Below are positions 45,901 through 64,000 of a stretch of DNA of 64,000 bases, piece after piece. A model generated the notes under the pieces. The model was given only the letters and a program-made list of their open reading frames with translations. It was not told the DNA's origin and did not search any database. Source of the DNA: Nematostella vectensis (lineage: Eukaryota; Cnidaria; Anthozoa; Actiniaria; Edwardsiidae); contig NC_064040.1 in the NCBI RefSeq assembly GCF_932526225.1, positions 11,694,856-11,758,855 on the forward strand, read 5' to 3'. Within the stretch, counting starts at the first letter, position 1, and every line of letters starts with the position of its first letter. The position numbers were made by a program, and so were the translations under genes.

Positions 45901-47038
45901 CAGTGAAAGTTTTCGTTTGTATCAGATGGCGAGCCGAGTAAGCCACATCCCTCGTCCATACTCCAGAGAATCATGTGGACGATGGGTAACAATTCAAAAT
46001 GTGCGCTCAGCATCAAGAGGCTGTTCTGCGGCGGCGTGATGCAACCGTGCTTTCCTCACGAGGGAACCGCCTACTACACGGTTTGCCAAGGAATCTGCAG
46101 GTGATTACTACGAGGACGGCGATGACTATAGCGATAGCGATAGCAATGGAGATGGCGATGGCGAGATGATGATGATGTGATGATGATGATGATGATGACG
46201 ACGACGATGACGATGACGATGACGATGTTGATGACGATGGTGGTGGTGGTGATAATTAGGATGGTGATGACGACGATGATGATGATGATAGATGATAGAT
46301 GATGATGATAGATGATGATGGATGATGATGGTGATAACGACGACGAAGACGATGATGATGATGATGTGATGATGATTCCGGTTAAAATTCAGGTCCATAG
46401 CAACAGATTGCCCGGAAATCTTAACTTCGCGAGGTGCACGCTATTACGTCAACTGCGAGCGCTACCCCGATGACGTCACAGCCCATGGCTTTTGCAAGCA
46501 TACCAAGTGGCCCTCTCCTGAATACTGGAAAGAGTTTTACCCAGGTAAGAAAAGCTAACGCCTCACCCCCCCCCCCCCCACCTCTATCTCGATGACGTCA
46601 CAGCCCGAGACTTTTACAAGCAGTAATTGTCCTTGAGTTACTGAGAAAACGTTTTACGATACGATTACCCTGCGAACCAGAGGCTCCGCCTGTCGTTGAC
46701 TGCTTCTGGTACCCAGGGTACGATACGATACGATTTTCCCAAGAAAATGTTTTTGCTTGAGTAAACAAGAGATTCAGGTTACCGAGGTTCCACTGATAGG
46801 GGAGTCGACTGTCAATTACTCTTTTTTTTTAGTTCAACCAACCGACAAGCCCAAGTCTGACAACACAGTACTACTTGTTGGCGTACTCGTACCAGTCATC
46901 CTCGTCCTTGTTATTGTGTCAGCGGTCATCCTGGTGCTATGGAAACAGAACAAGCTAGCAGCGATGTTCAACTACAAGAAATACCAGGACGAGAAGCCGT
47001 TCAGCGGTCAAGGCCTACCACCAACTTCTACTGCCTAA
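42955..47038 (+). CDS. single-pass membrane protein with two Frizzled-type cysteine-rich domains, 5 exons, 378 aa
   Basis: Exons: 42955-43426, 44109-44240, 45926-46100, 46393-46544, 46833-47038, all GT-AG with consistent phases. The product starts with a signal peptide (MADATRLFALCALAILYC, then TVAQQ). CRD1 (about residues 23-147) has ten cysteines in the Frizzled order, including YAPYC and LLPCRRICTEFLKRC. CRD2 (about 165-300, exons 2-4) also has ten cysteines, from GCQKMVNFPFCENLGY to HGFCKH. Both have potential N-glycosylation sites (NVS, NCS, NMT, NNS). One hydrophobic helix at about 322-347 is followed by a 31-residue tail with NYKKYQDEKPF, so this is not a seven-pass Frizzled receptor. 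Frizzled CRDs bind Wnt lipids and related ligands (established). A co-receptor or Wnt-sequestering role is inference. I know of no named family with exactly this architecture. Confidence 0.82.
43890..43957. repeat. short imperfect inverted repeat in intron 1 of the double-CRD gene
   Basis: CCTAGGCTCTTTTTCCAGC and the inverted GCTGGAAATCGAGCCTA lie about 30 bases apart. Possibly the remnant of a very small foldback element. Confidence 0.35.
44581..44970. mobile_element. inverted-repeat element interrupted by another MITE (intron 2 of the double-CRD gene)
   Basis: The left end CTTCAAATAAGGTTGCACTC is mirrored at the right end (GAGTGCAGCCTTATTTGAAA). Both arms also share the TGT(A/C)GTAACC..GCAGTGG-type block found in the element at 48272-48525. 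The right arm is split at the GCGGG sequence by the 44781-44919 insertion. Confidence 0.6.
44781..44919. mobile_element. MITE of the CAG...CTG family, nested, with 5-bp target-site duplication
   Basis: It starts CAGTGGCGTAGCCAGAATTT and ends CCACCCCCCTG. The same GCGGG 5-mer flanks it at 44776-44780 and 44920-44924. Removing the insert and one GCGGG restores the uninterrupted arm of the host element. About 140 bases, similar throughout to the copy at 18275. Confidence 0.8.
45400..45712. mobile_element. MITE with about 65-bp inverted repeats (intron 2 of the double-CRD gene)
   Basis: The left arm ACCTATTTCAAAAAACGTTG..CAGTGCGAAACAGCAAATGG is mirrored by the right arm ending TTTGAAATAGGTGTATGTGT. 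The terminal motif ACCTATTTCAAA is shared with the elements at 44581 and 48272 and occurs singly near 7685. Interior about 190 bases, non-coding. Confidence 0.7.
46115..46385 (+). repeat. (GAT)n-rich microsatellite in intron 3 of the double-CRD gene
   Basis: Nearly 270 bases of GAT, GAC and GGT triplets in imperfect arrays. The His-rich frame on the other strand is purely compositional. It ends just before the exon 4 acceptor at 46392. Confidence 0.9.
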
Positions 47039-47414
47039 CTTTGTCTTAACTTACTTAGAGATCGACCAGTCTAGTCTCTGGTGTTCGTAACGAGTTTGTT
47101 ATTGGGTTTTGGCCAGCCGCAGGCCAACGCTTGACTGGGATCCATTCACCTTATCCGCTTCTTCTCGGTCTTGACTCTTGAATGATTTGCTTTTGTTTAG
47201 ACAGTTTAGTTTTATTTTTTTAGGCATTTTCATACTTTTACAGTAGATATTTTTTTATGATAATCACATCAAATATATACATCATCCTGATGTATATGAT
47301 ATATTTTTCAGTGCTGCTGCTAACATATTCATTTTGTGATCGCTCCACTCATCCGTCTGTATTTTCTAAGGGGTAGGATATGAAAAACAGTTCCTGTTGG
47401 ACAAGAAGTTAATT

Positions 47415-47420
47415 AATAAA
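47415..47420 (+). promoter_or_regulatory. polyadenylation signal of the double-CRD gene
   Basis: AATAAA 377 bases after the stop at 47038; the first canonical hexamer downstream in this AT-rich region. Confidence 0.45.
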
Positions 47421-48271
47421 AAAACAAAGGCAGTCTAGAAGAATGAATGTTGTTTTGGTAATTCGATTATAAATTCCTTAAAATCTTTCATTCATTTCAT
47501 TACAAGTATTAGCTATGGTATTTAATCCAAAATTATATATATCAAAACAAAATAATTTTTTTCTCCATAGAAAATGTTTATTTTTGTCACCGGTACCATA
47601 GATAAAAATATTTTCAGATTTCCTGAGAAAATTGATTTCGAAATTCCCCTAGTGTTCCGATCGGCCACCGGTAATTGTGTCTTTGCTGAAATACACAGGA
47701 AAAATCAATACTTTCATCAATTAGTACCGTGGAGGGCAACCTTTTCTCGCGATCAGCAACGTGTACAGCAAAAGGCAGAGATTGATCTCCTTGTGCGAAT
47801 GATAATGTATTTTGACATATCTGCTATTTTTGTATCTAATGGCCTGGGAAAAGAAATGGAATTTAGTATATATCTTACTTTACCAATACTTATGAGCACG
47901 CTTTTATCGTTTATAAATCTAATCAAGCACAAATCGAGTTGCCCTCCTTCACACATTACATACTATATTATTATTATCTGAAATGCTCCGCCTTTTTCCA
48001 CAGTTTAGCCCTGTAAACATCTAGAGATGAAATGTGTACCGATAATGGGCAGGTGGTACGGATCTTCGGCCCTTCGGGAGCGGATTCAGAATTTTTCCGA
48101 AGAGAAGAGGATCAAGCCCTAAAAAGGGATAAAACGTAAAACGTACGGAGGGATTTTCGCACGTATGAAGATTTAGTAGAAGGGGAGCCCGCCATGGATT
48201 GTATGAATTAGAGATTAGATGCATTCCACAAAATCTAGGAACATACTTCACCTTAACCGCAATTTTGAGTT
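47421..48271. other. intergenic, no gene supported
   Basis: A 135-codon frame (47574-47981) and smaller ones occur, but none has a recognisable domain, signal peptide followed by a coherent exon, or splice context. Treated as non-coding. Confidence 0.35.
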
Positions 48272-48525
48272 ATATACCTATTTCCATTAAGGTTGCACCC
48301 GCGAATCAATGTATCGTAACCCGCAGTGGCTCATGGGTAACGTATAAATGGCTGAATCCTGGTCTCTAAACGCCGTGTGACCGTTTAGGGGTATATAAAG
48401 AAGAATATTAAAGCTTTCTAAACCTGTGTTTGTTTTTATTCACGTTGATTTTTCATACCCATGAAGCACTGCGGTTTAAGACACATGGATTCTTCGAGTT
48501 CGACCTTATTTGAAATAGGTGTATA
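48272..48525. mobile_element. MITE with about 70-bp imperfect inverted repeats
   Basis: The left arm TATACCTATTTCCATTAAGG..GTAACCCGCAGTGG..CATGGGTA is mirrored by the right arm (CATACCCATGAAGCACTGCG..CCTTATTTGAAATAGGTGTA). Same family as the host element at 44581-44970. The interior contains no ORF. Confidence 0.7.
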
Positions 48526-51233
48526 AAATAAGATAAGAGCTTGAAGGATTGCGAAGGCGTGCGAAGCTTTCCCAGGTAATACAAAATCAGTTTAATGTAT
48601 TCTGTCTTTTAGAAAGCAAAAAATCTCTTCATGACTATAGTAAGACTCTTCATCAAAAAAACTATTTATAAAAAGGTATAAATATATGTTTTACTGTTGC
48701 ACTTTCCCTTTCTACATTTTGGACTCGCCTTATACATTAGACCTTGATGTCATACTTGCGTTAAATGTATTTTAATTCAAATGTATTTTTCGTCATCTTT
48801 GATTATGTAATATATTTTACTTTTCTTCGACATTCAAAACCCGTCATTTAAAAAAAGTATTTTAAAATATATGAAAGTCCTTTAAATAAAACATATATAG
48901 CATAGATCCGATAATTTAGAAAGAAAAATCCTCCTATAGAGGGTTAGAAAACTCTATGCCTTGGATGAGAATGTTTTGTCTCTCTTTTCTCAAAAAATCT
49001 TTGTTCTTGTTCTCATGTGAGGCGGAACTGCCATCTTTAGATACGAAATCTTGCTAATTATGAAGACAATAAATGTTCCTTCCTTAGTTTAGTAAAGCGA
49101 GGAAAACCTACTACCATGCTATACGCAATTAATAAGTCTACCAAGATAAAACTACAAAATTTAATGCGAGACATAATGTCCATAGTCCAGATATTCTTTT
49201 TTGTGTTGTGTTTTGTTTCTTATTCAGGTGTTAATCGATTTTTTAATTGTGTGTAACCTGACAGGGCGTACACTGGAAAGGACATACTAGTCCTATTGCA
49301 CTCGAACAAGTAGACTGACAGACATAATTATTGGTTTTGAAAATGGCTATGAAATTGGCTATGAAAATGGGCATGTATTTATTTTTAACCAACTTTATGA
49401 TAATGACAACGATGTTGGTGCCAGTATTTCAAGATTGGATTATTTACCAAAGAGTGGGGTTTCTTTTTTTGAAAAAAAAAATAATGGTGTATAATTGCGC
49501 TTTGATGGCTGTGACATCCAAATGTTTCTCTCTTTTGAAATAAGTACTTCATAAAATTGTGACTTTTTATTTTTATTAAACTATATTGACTTTCCAAAAA
49601 AGGAGTAATCTTTAAAATAGTTTCTATGGATCTATGCATTTGAAATGGTGCATGTTTCAGGAATTTCCAGTAGATGGTCATTTTACAAAAGTCTTTTTCA
49701 TAAGTTATTTCATGATATTTCATGACTAAACATTCGCGCTTAGAATCTTGCGTCTGATGGATCTTCTGAGGGTTATTCACTAATGATGATTGGCGTATGT
49801 GAGCACTATCAGCTCACATTTTCTCTAAACAATCTACCTCACTGACAGGTCCATTTATCATCTCAAGTTTACAGTAGAACGCTAAATAGTGAAAGAATGG
49901 ATGGAGGCGGAACACACCCTGTGCCTTTAACATGGAAGACCCAAGCGAAATGTCAACAATCCCCTTTTATCACGAAATCAGGCGTGGAGGCAAAGGGGTC
50001 GAGAAAAGCGAGCATTGTCGAAAACACAGGGACGTGCGGAGAATTAGTGCGGATTTTTTTCAACAATTCAACGCTTTAAAAAATGATATACCGTATCCCA
50101 ATATCTGGACACCGCAAGGGGCCTGTTCTGTTGTTTTATTCGCCTTTCCTTGTCTTATGAGAAATATATTTATAGCCTTTAGTGTTGTATTTGTAGAATA
50201 CGCACCATTTCTCCTAGAGTGCACTAGTCACATTGTCCAATCTCTGTAATCTGTAGCCTCAATGGCGCTCTCTTCTCTCACAGTATGGTTAGGTATGCCC
50301 TGACCTTTTTTTTCAATTACTCATTGATGAAAACAATCTAGGAAAAAATATAAAATGTTGCTTTTATTCCGCCATGTATCTCTAGTTAGCTGGTCTTCAA
50401 ATTTCCCTAACTTCAAGCAGTTTGATTGATGTTATCGTTTGATAATATGGGGCCTGGATATCTATACGAATCTTATTCTGATAAAACTTTAGCTCTACGA
50501 AAGGTAACTAACGAATTCACAGGAACAAACTATCTGATATTTTCACATCAAGATTATGCCTTGCTGGGGATGGGGGGAAACATACGTCAATAAAAATGCA
50601 TTTTGTTTGTCATACAGATTTTTGTCTATTTTCATTGGTCTGTCAGAAGCCTTTTCTTTATGCTATGTGATATGGTGAAATGTTACCCCAGACAGACTGA
50701 TAGCTGACTGAATACGTAAAGCTACAAAAGTGCGTTTATTATTATTTTTTTATTTTGCCAGATAATCATTCGAGCTAATCGATGTCTTTTCAAATTATAA
50801 ATAGCTGAGCATGAATAGCGAGACCCAACATTGTCCGACAGGTCAAAACAAAATAAGATTAAATTACTATAAACAAGAGAACTTCCATCGCGAGTTCATT
50901 TGCGCAACCCTTTTTGAATTCCGCCAGTCATTGCTTCCCTATTTTGATCAACTATTTTAAGCGTTCCAAAATATTTTGAAAAATACTTGACCTTACTCAG
51001 ACGGTAGTCTATTTGCCCAAATGAAAATGTGATGAAAGATACAATATTGATAAACGATATTGATATTTTTGTTATGGAAGAATAAACTACGCACGGTAGG
51101 AGGGAATGGGCCCTAGTTTTCGCCACAACACTAATTCGATAATCACTTTAGCGGCGAGTACAAAATATTGGGGCAGATGGTTTGGCTAGTCATTAGGCTT
51201 TAGCTGGCAAGCAAGGCGATTTAACGCCGTACA
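48526..51233. other. intergenic and QPCT-like gene upstream region
   Basis: AT-rich with no recognised gene. A + strand frame starting MEDPSEMSTIPFYHEIRR (49932-50249) reads plausibly for about 60 codons, but no family is recognised and no splice partner is found. The promoter of the gene at 51234 should lie at the end of this interval. Confidence 0.3.
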
Positions 51234-60659
<9,426 letters not shown>

Positions 60660-61163
60660 AGTTAACAGCATTGCAATATGTGTAACAGAGTCTAGGCATT
60701 TTCCCAGAAAACCTTTCATATAGTTTTGTATAGAGGTTCCTCATTTAAGTTATATTGTCGGGTGCTAAAGGGGTAGACCACGCCCTTCAAGTGGCGGGGG
60801 AGCGGGATGTGGATGAAAATTAAGCCCACCCTCCCTAAGAAAAAACTGCAGCTGCAGCTAAACAAAATCATTATCGTCGCTGCGGAATTGATGAACCTCT
60901 GTATCCCTGTGTATTACTGCGATTTAAGTATCCTGCGAACCCATGTTGTTAAACTTTTCAACGACCCCTGTAAATCAGAAATTTTCAAACACACGGAAGC
61001 GGTTTAGAAGTTGGATATCGTTGGCAAGATTTCGCAAAATAGTCAAACTCGTAGTAAGCTTTAGTTGACATGTAGGTATTTTTATAACTATATGTTGTCC
61101 GTGGGATCGTCTTTATTGTGTATATGTGTTGTACCGTTTTCATGGCTAATACAAGGCCAGTAT
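60660..61163. other. 3' flank of QPCT-like gene
   Basis: Presumed 3' UTR followed by intergenic sequence. No AATAAA is present; the cleavage signal could not be assigned. Short ORFs appear random. Confidence 0.4.
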
Positions 61164-61330
61164 CAGTAGCGGATCTAGGGGGAGAGGGTTTAGGGGGTTT
61201 ATACCCCCACCACCACCCTTTGGGCCACCGGAAAGCCATATATGTAACAAAAAACATTACCCCCTCCTCCCTTTTTTCACTGAGCCAACCCCCCCCCCCC
61301 CCCTTTAGCGAAAAGCTGGACCCGCCCCTG
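61164..61330. mobile_element. probable MITE, CAG...CTG type
   Basis: It starts CAGTAGCGGATCTAGGGGG and ends GCTGGACCCGCCCCTG, giving imperfect inverted termini with internal G-rich and C-rich tracts. The layout matches the other CAG...CTG elements, but no convincing target-site duplication was found. Confidence 0.5.
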
Positions 61331-61924
61331 TACTGTTGCTAAAACCAACTGAAAAATGTCTTACGCAATAACGTCAAGGGAAAACCGAAAGGGCATAGCC
61401 TCCCAAGAATTGTAAAACAAAATATAATTTAATATAATTAATTCAATTTAAAGATATCCTATCTCTAAAAAAGGTGATTTTCAAATATGATTTATACTCT
61501 TTGGATGGTTATTGGAAAAGGACGTTTTAAAAAGACGGTGAGGTTGTGACAGCATGCGTGGAAAATGCTGTTTCTGTATCTCAGCATGCTTCTACTTGCA
61601 TGGTTTTAGAAAAAAAAGGTTATAGAGAGAAGTGTGAGACAGAATTAAATGGAACCTGAATAGAATGGAATCTGGATTTTATTATCTCGATAATATTCTC
61701 CGACGCCTCTGAGAAAGTCAGTAGTGGAGAGAGGGAGCGCTGAGGAATCTCTCATACGTGCTGAAAATATGGTCTCTGTTTATCACGAAATTTATATTGC
61801 ATGGTGCTCGAATGGTTACGTAATGCATAAACTAACAATAAATACAGCCAATGATTTTGTTGAAGTTTTTTTCGACCCATCCTCCCCATGGTCCTCACGT
61901 GTCTTCCTCACCCCCCCCCCCTGC

Positions 61925-62625
61925 CCCTTAGGTATGTGACGGGAGGTCCTGCCTGCCTGCCCCTTAGGTATGTGAGGGGAGGTCCTATCTCATTTCCTTG
62001 TGGTATTTGAGGGGTGATCACTGACTCTAATTGACACTTGGAATTTGTGAGGAGTGATCACTGACTCTAATTGGCCCTTGGAATGTGTGAGGGGTGATCA
62101 CTGACTCTAATTGGCTCTTGGAATGCGTGAGGGGTGATCACTGACTCTAATTGGCTCTTGGAATGTGTGAGGGGTGATCACTGACTCTAATTGGCTCTTG
62201 GAATGTGTGAGGGGTGATCACTGACTCTAATTGGCCCTTGGAATGTGTGAGGGGTGATCACTGACTCTAATTGGCTCTTGGAATGCATGAGGGGTGATCA
62301 CTGACTCTAATTGGCTCTTGGAATGTGTGAGGGGTGATCACTGACTCTAATTGGCTCTTGGAATGTGTGAGGGGTGATCACTGACTCTAATTGGCTCTTG
62401 GAATGTGTGGGGGTGATCACTGACTCTAATTGGCTCTTGGAATGTGTGAGGGGTGATCACTGACTCTAATTGGCTCTTGGAATTTGTGAGGGGTGATCAC
62501 TGACTCTAATTGGCTCTTGGAATTTGTGAGGGGTGATCACTGGCTCTAATTGGCTCTTGGAATGTGTGAGGGGTGATCACTGACTCTAGTTGGCACTCGG
62601 GAATGTGTGAGTGGTGGTCTCTTGA
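61925..62625 (+). repeat. 40-bp minisatellite with palindromic core
   Basis: About 15 tandem copies of a 40-base unit with GAGGGGTGATCACTGACTCT and TTGGCTCTTGGAATGTG, preceded from about 61925 by diverged units (GTATGTGAGGGGAGGTCCT). Each unit contains GTGATCAC, an 8-bp palindrome. One copy lacks a single base. No reading frame is maintained. Confidence 0.93.
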
Positions 62626-63185
62626 CCCCATCGATTGAACCTCATACAGACCATCCAAGAAATGCCAAAAAAATCTTGTTTGACACCTTAAACTTTTACG
62701 GCTAGGCTAAAGATTTCGGACCCAGCACCCCGCTATCACACTCGAACTCACACTTGGAAAGAAATAATCAAAATACCCTAAATCCCAGCCTTGTCTTAAT
62801 GTTATGGTTATGCCACTTGTTATGGTTATGCTGAGATGTAGTGTGTAAGGTTAAGAATATGCTTTCCTCTTTTAGTCGCTTTTTAGACGTAACGGTTTGT
62901 CGGTCTTTTTTTTCGGCTCACTGCTTCGGTCTATGAAGAAAAAAGTCGGGTACAAAACCACACCCAATATCTTTGTGTCAGATCGGGCCGACCGAACCCC
63001 GCCCTAGAAAGATTTCCATTTCCCTTTGTCCTACGCGGTTTCACTTTCTCTCTGCTAGAAGACCCTAGCCAACTTAGGACACTTGCCAAATGTGAACCCA
63101 TCAAGTAAACATATAACCCTAGCTGGGGGGCTTGCATTGATGGATGTATCTGAGGTTACAAATTCTAATAAGCAGAGCGAGTTAT
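62626..63185. other. intergenic, no gene recognised
   Basis: Mixed-composition sequence between the minisatellite and the LINE tail. No coding or repeat signal could be supported. Confidence 0.4.
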
Positions 63186-63845
63186 ACAATACAATACAAT
63201 ATATTTTATTTTGTACCACAAGATGAAATTACAATACAAAACTAAATACTTTAATACAAATCGGGTACTGGCTGTCTAGAAACAACTAAAAAGCTAATCT
63301 AGCTAGACAGCCAAAATTAAATAACTTACGAGATTCTGTCGTCAACGAGGCACAAGTATAAAAAACAGCAAAAAAAAAGACAAGCAAACACGAAAAGAAA
63401 AGGAAAAGAATGTATGAATAAACTTAGATAAGAACGGTACATACAGAGCGAAAATTATACATACATGAAAATATACATGGCAAAAACGTCTCAGATCTAG
63501 TAAGAGATTATGAAATTTCTTTTTATAGTTTTTTTGAATCGGTTAAAGGCTAGCTGCTTAGCTGAGTAGTCGATTTTATTCCATGTTATAACTCCTTGGA
63601 AGCGAATATTGAACTTGCTATAGTTTGTATGAACTGATGGAAGACAGTAGGATGAGCTCGAGGCTAGCCTGGTTTCATACGTGTGCCTTGAGCTGATGAG
63701 TGTGAAGAAATTATTAAATGGAGTAGGTAATAATCTTGAGTAAAATTTGAACATGAATTGACAGTTGAGATATGATATAATATCTTGGAATTTAAGGATT
63801 TGTAATTTTTTATATAGTTTGTTCTCATTTGTGAAAGTTTTGAAA
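63186..63845 (-). pseudogene. 5'-truncated LINE: C-terminal end of reverse-transcriptase ORF plus 3' UTR and tail
   Basis: On the - strand, an open frame from about 63845 to the stop at 63497 reads KTFTNENKLYKKLQILKF, then FMFKFYSRLLPTPFNNFFTL, then TNYSKFNIRFQGVITWNKI and FKKTIKRNFIISY. This order is the recognisable C-terminal tail of non-LTR retrotransposon ORF2 proteins, after the polymerase domain (family knowledge). An in-frame stop lies just upstream at about 63851, and no fingers/palm motifs are in the window. The roughly 300-base 3' UTR ends in short ATTGT repeats near 63186. A dead fragment, or the end of a longer element that extends past the window with a break. Confidence 0.65.
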
Positions 63846-63861
63846 TATTCCTCTTATTGTG

Positions 63862-64000
63862 CGTGTATATTCTTATTAACGTGAAAAGAAATAAAAAGCA
63901 GCGTAAAGATATCCACGTTATAAAAAACGCGTCTCTAGTAGACGATAGGCTTGTTTAAAAGACCACCCCCTCCTAAGCAAAGCAAGGGGTTGCCAAAGTG
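63862..64000. other. right edge of the window, nothing assigned
   Basis: AT-rich sequence that may be more of the diverged LINE body on the - strand; no frame or motif could be identified. Confidence 0.25.

Noticed and set aside
46126-46398. His-rich - strand frame
   Set aside because: Compositional translation of the GAT microsatellite.
47574-47981. 135-codon + frame downstream of the double-CRD gene
   Set aside because: No recognisable domain or splice partners; an AT-rich chance ORF is the simpler explanation.
49932-50249. 105-codon + frame beginning MEDPSEMSTIPF
   Set aside because: The first 60 codons look plausible, but no family, upstream promoter or splice evidence could be found; left as unsupported.

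Overview
The window is from an intron-rich animal nuclear genome. Four protein-coding genes with GT-AG introns could be assembled from the sequence, all on the + strand, plus one probable exon of a further gene on the - strand at the left edge. The protein families, intron density, AT-rich introns and abundance of short inverted-repeat transposons suggest an early-branching metazoan, most likely a cnidarian such as a sea anemone. That assignment is inference; nothing was searched.

Layout. (1) 630-11381: SCYL1, the N-terminal kinase-like (pseudokinase plus HEAT repeat) COPI/Golgi trafficking protein, 19 exons, 953 residues. Several of its introns carry inverted-repeat elements, and intron 12 holds a minisatellite grown from the exon 12 end and its splice donor. 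(2) 11382-21152: gene-poor, repeat-rich spacer with a 1.07-kb long-terminal-inverted-repeat element, several MITEs and a probable LINE tail. (3) 21153-41235: a giant AHNAK/periaxin-like protein of about 4189 residues in 11 exons. It has a signal peptide and a transmembrane segment, two PDZ domains, a 9.5-kb exon of AHNAK-style GPK/DID repeats in a modular higher-order array, serine-rich clusters, a basic/proline-rich tail and a possible C-terminal PDZ ligand. (4) 42955-47038: a 378-residue single-pass membrane protein with two Frizzled-type cysteine-rich domains. (5) 47039-51233: spacer with one clear MITE. (6) 51234-60659: glutaminyl-peptide cyclotransferase (QPCT-like), 7 exons, 356 residues, with all recognised zinc and active-site residues. 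Its intron 4 holds two large 22-bp minisatellites that are open in all three forward frames. (7) 60660-64000: a MITE, a 40-bp minisatellite and, on the - strand, the 3' end of a LINE with the C-terminus of its reverse-transcriptase ORF.

The genes have no obvious shared pathway. The strongest candidate for something undescribed is the AHNAK-like gene: a membrane-anchored, double-PDZ relative of a family best known from vertebrates, with a repeat array that varies in steps of 74 residues. Other notable signals are tandem duplications that copy authentic splice sites in two genes, a set of MITEs with CAG...CTG ends and 5-bp target-site duplications, and a nearly perfect 152-bp palindrome with a 9-bp target-site duplication.
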